Assembly: GCA_031399065.1 (NCBI GenBank)
Contig: JANNOM010000046.1
Span: forward strand, 37,450 to 101,449
DNA length: 64,000 bases
Direction of reading: 5' to 3'
DNA from: JADCRZ01 sp031399065
GTDB taxonomy: Bacteria > Bacteroidota > Bacteroidia > Chitinophagales > Chitinophagaceae
Both the position numbers and the translations under genes were made by a program. The notes beneath the pieces are model-generated. The model worked only from the letters and a program-made list of their open reading frames with translations, made no database searches and was not told where the DNA came from. This document shows, piece by piece, positions 63,772-64,000 of the stretch; the stretch's first letter is position 1, and every line of letters starts with the position of its first letter.

Positions 63772-64000
63772 CTATGATTTTGATAGTTCAGTAAATAACT
63801 CCTTTTGTTTCTCTGTCAAATCTGTGGGCAATCTGAGCGAATAGGTTACATATAAATCTCCGAATTGCGCTTCTTTCTTATAAACAGGAAACCCTTTGCC
63901 TTTCAGTCTTATTTTGGTTCCATTTTGTGTTTCCGGTTTTACCGTTAATTTAAGCCGCCCGCTGAATGTATCAATAGTTACGTCGCCGCCTAAAACAGCT
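63772..64000 (-). CDS. cbpA: DnaJ/CbpA-family co-chaperone, C-terminal part (5' end outside window)
   Basis: About 76 codons are in the window. They read VTIDTFSGRLKLTVKPETQN, IRLKGKGFPVYKK, and FGDLYVTYSLRLPTDLTEKQ before a TAG at 63774-63772, which is the substrate-binding C-terminal domain of DnaJ/CbpA proteins (R-L-x-G-K-G-x-P...G-D-L). It works with Hsp70 in folding; pairing with CbpM points to the CbpA branch. The J domain lies outside. Confidence 0.88.
   Translation of the reverse strand, partial: AVLGGDVTIDTFSGRLKLTVKPETQNGTKIRLKGKGFPVYKKEAQFGDLYVTYSLRLPTDLTEKQKELFTELSKS

Noticed and set aside
1..64000. tRNA, rRNA, CRISPR arrays, phage or transposase genes
   Set aside because: I looked for cloverleaf-like stretches, regularly spaced repeats and transposase or integrase motifs and found none that stand up to a second look.

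Overview
The window looks like chromosomal DNA of a Bacteroidota, most likely a Chitinophagaceae relative (family-level guess only). The evidence is SusC/SusD with an ECF sigma/FecR pair, two proteins with type IX secretion C-terminal domains, TTG...TAnnTTTG promoter-like sequences, and a heavy-metal RND pump fused to a TolC domain. I found no rRNA, tRNA, CRISPR array, intact insertion sequence or phage gene.

Layout. 1-4.2 kb (minus): an RND-TolC fusion pump, cut by the window edge, preceded by a small exported protein. 4.3-13.2 kb (plus): two consecutive pairs of TonB-dependent receptor plus beta-helix lipoprotein, which look like a duplicated two-gene uptake unit without SusD. 13.3-27.0 kb (minus): a sigma/FecR-controlled SusC/SusD locus followed by a phosphotriesterase-family hydrolase, ROK kinase, DMT permease, SIS isomerase and GH38-like glycosidase. 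27.2-28.6 kb: a T9SS-sorted protein. 29.1-37.3 kb (minus): a sugar-acid operon (aldose epimerase, KDG kinase, enolase-superfamily dehydratase, Na+ symporter, a shrunken DapA-family remnant, a zinc dehydrogenase, KDPG aldolase) with an AraC regulator. 37.4-40.6 kb (plus): a phosphodiesterase/sulfatase-fold protein, a tandem ABM-fold protein and an AraC regulator. 40.7-43.4 kb (minus): a chimeric small ORF, a membrane methyltransferase, an AraC and a TetR regulator. 43.4-48.6 kb (minus): a TolC/HlyD/ABC exporter with a MarR regulator upstream. 48.7-56.6 kb: TspO, a T9SS-sorted protein, an NmrA-type reductase, an alpha/beta hydrolase, DUF3891, a membrane EEP phosphatase and a GT11-like glycosyltransferase. 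57.1-64 kb: a P2A Ca2+-type ATPase, acetate kinase and phosphoketolase (plus), converging on CbpM/CbpA (minus).

How the genes work together. The 13-27 kb locus reads as a complete path from outer-membrane capture to cytosolic phospho-sugar isomerisation, but its set of enzymes is unusual. The 29-36 kb operon fits conversion of a sugar acid to KDG, KDPG, then pyruvate and glyceraldehyde-3-phosphate, and a now-deleted DapA-type enzyme may once have offered another step. The exporter is probably repressed by the adjacent TetR protein: an identical 17-bp near-palindrome lies in both promoter regions. Phosphoketolase and acetate kinase together make acetate and ATP from sugar phosphates, and sit with an ion pump and a co-chaperone pair in a probable stress module.

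The best candidates for something undescribed are the duplicated receptor/beta-helix pairs, the sigma-controlled locus with its PTE/ROK/SIS/GH38-like set, and the exporter whose ATPase motifs are degenerate.
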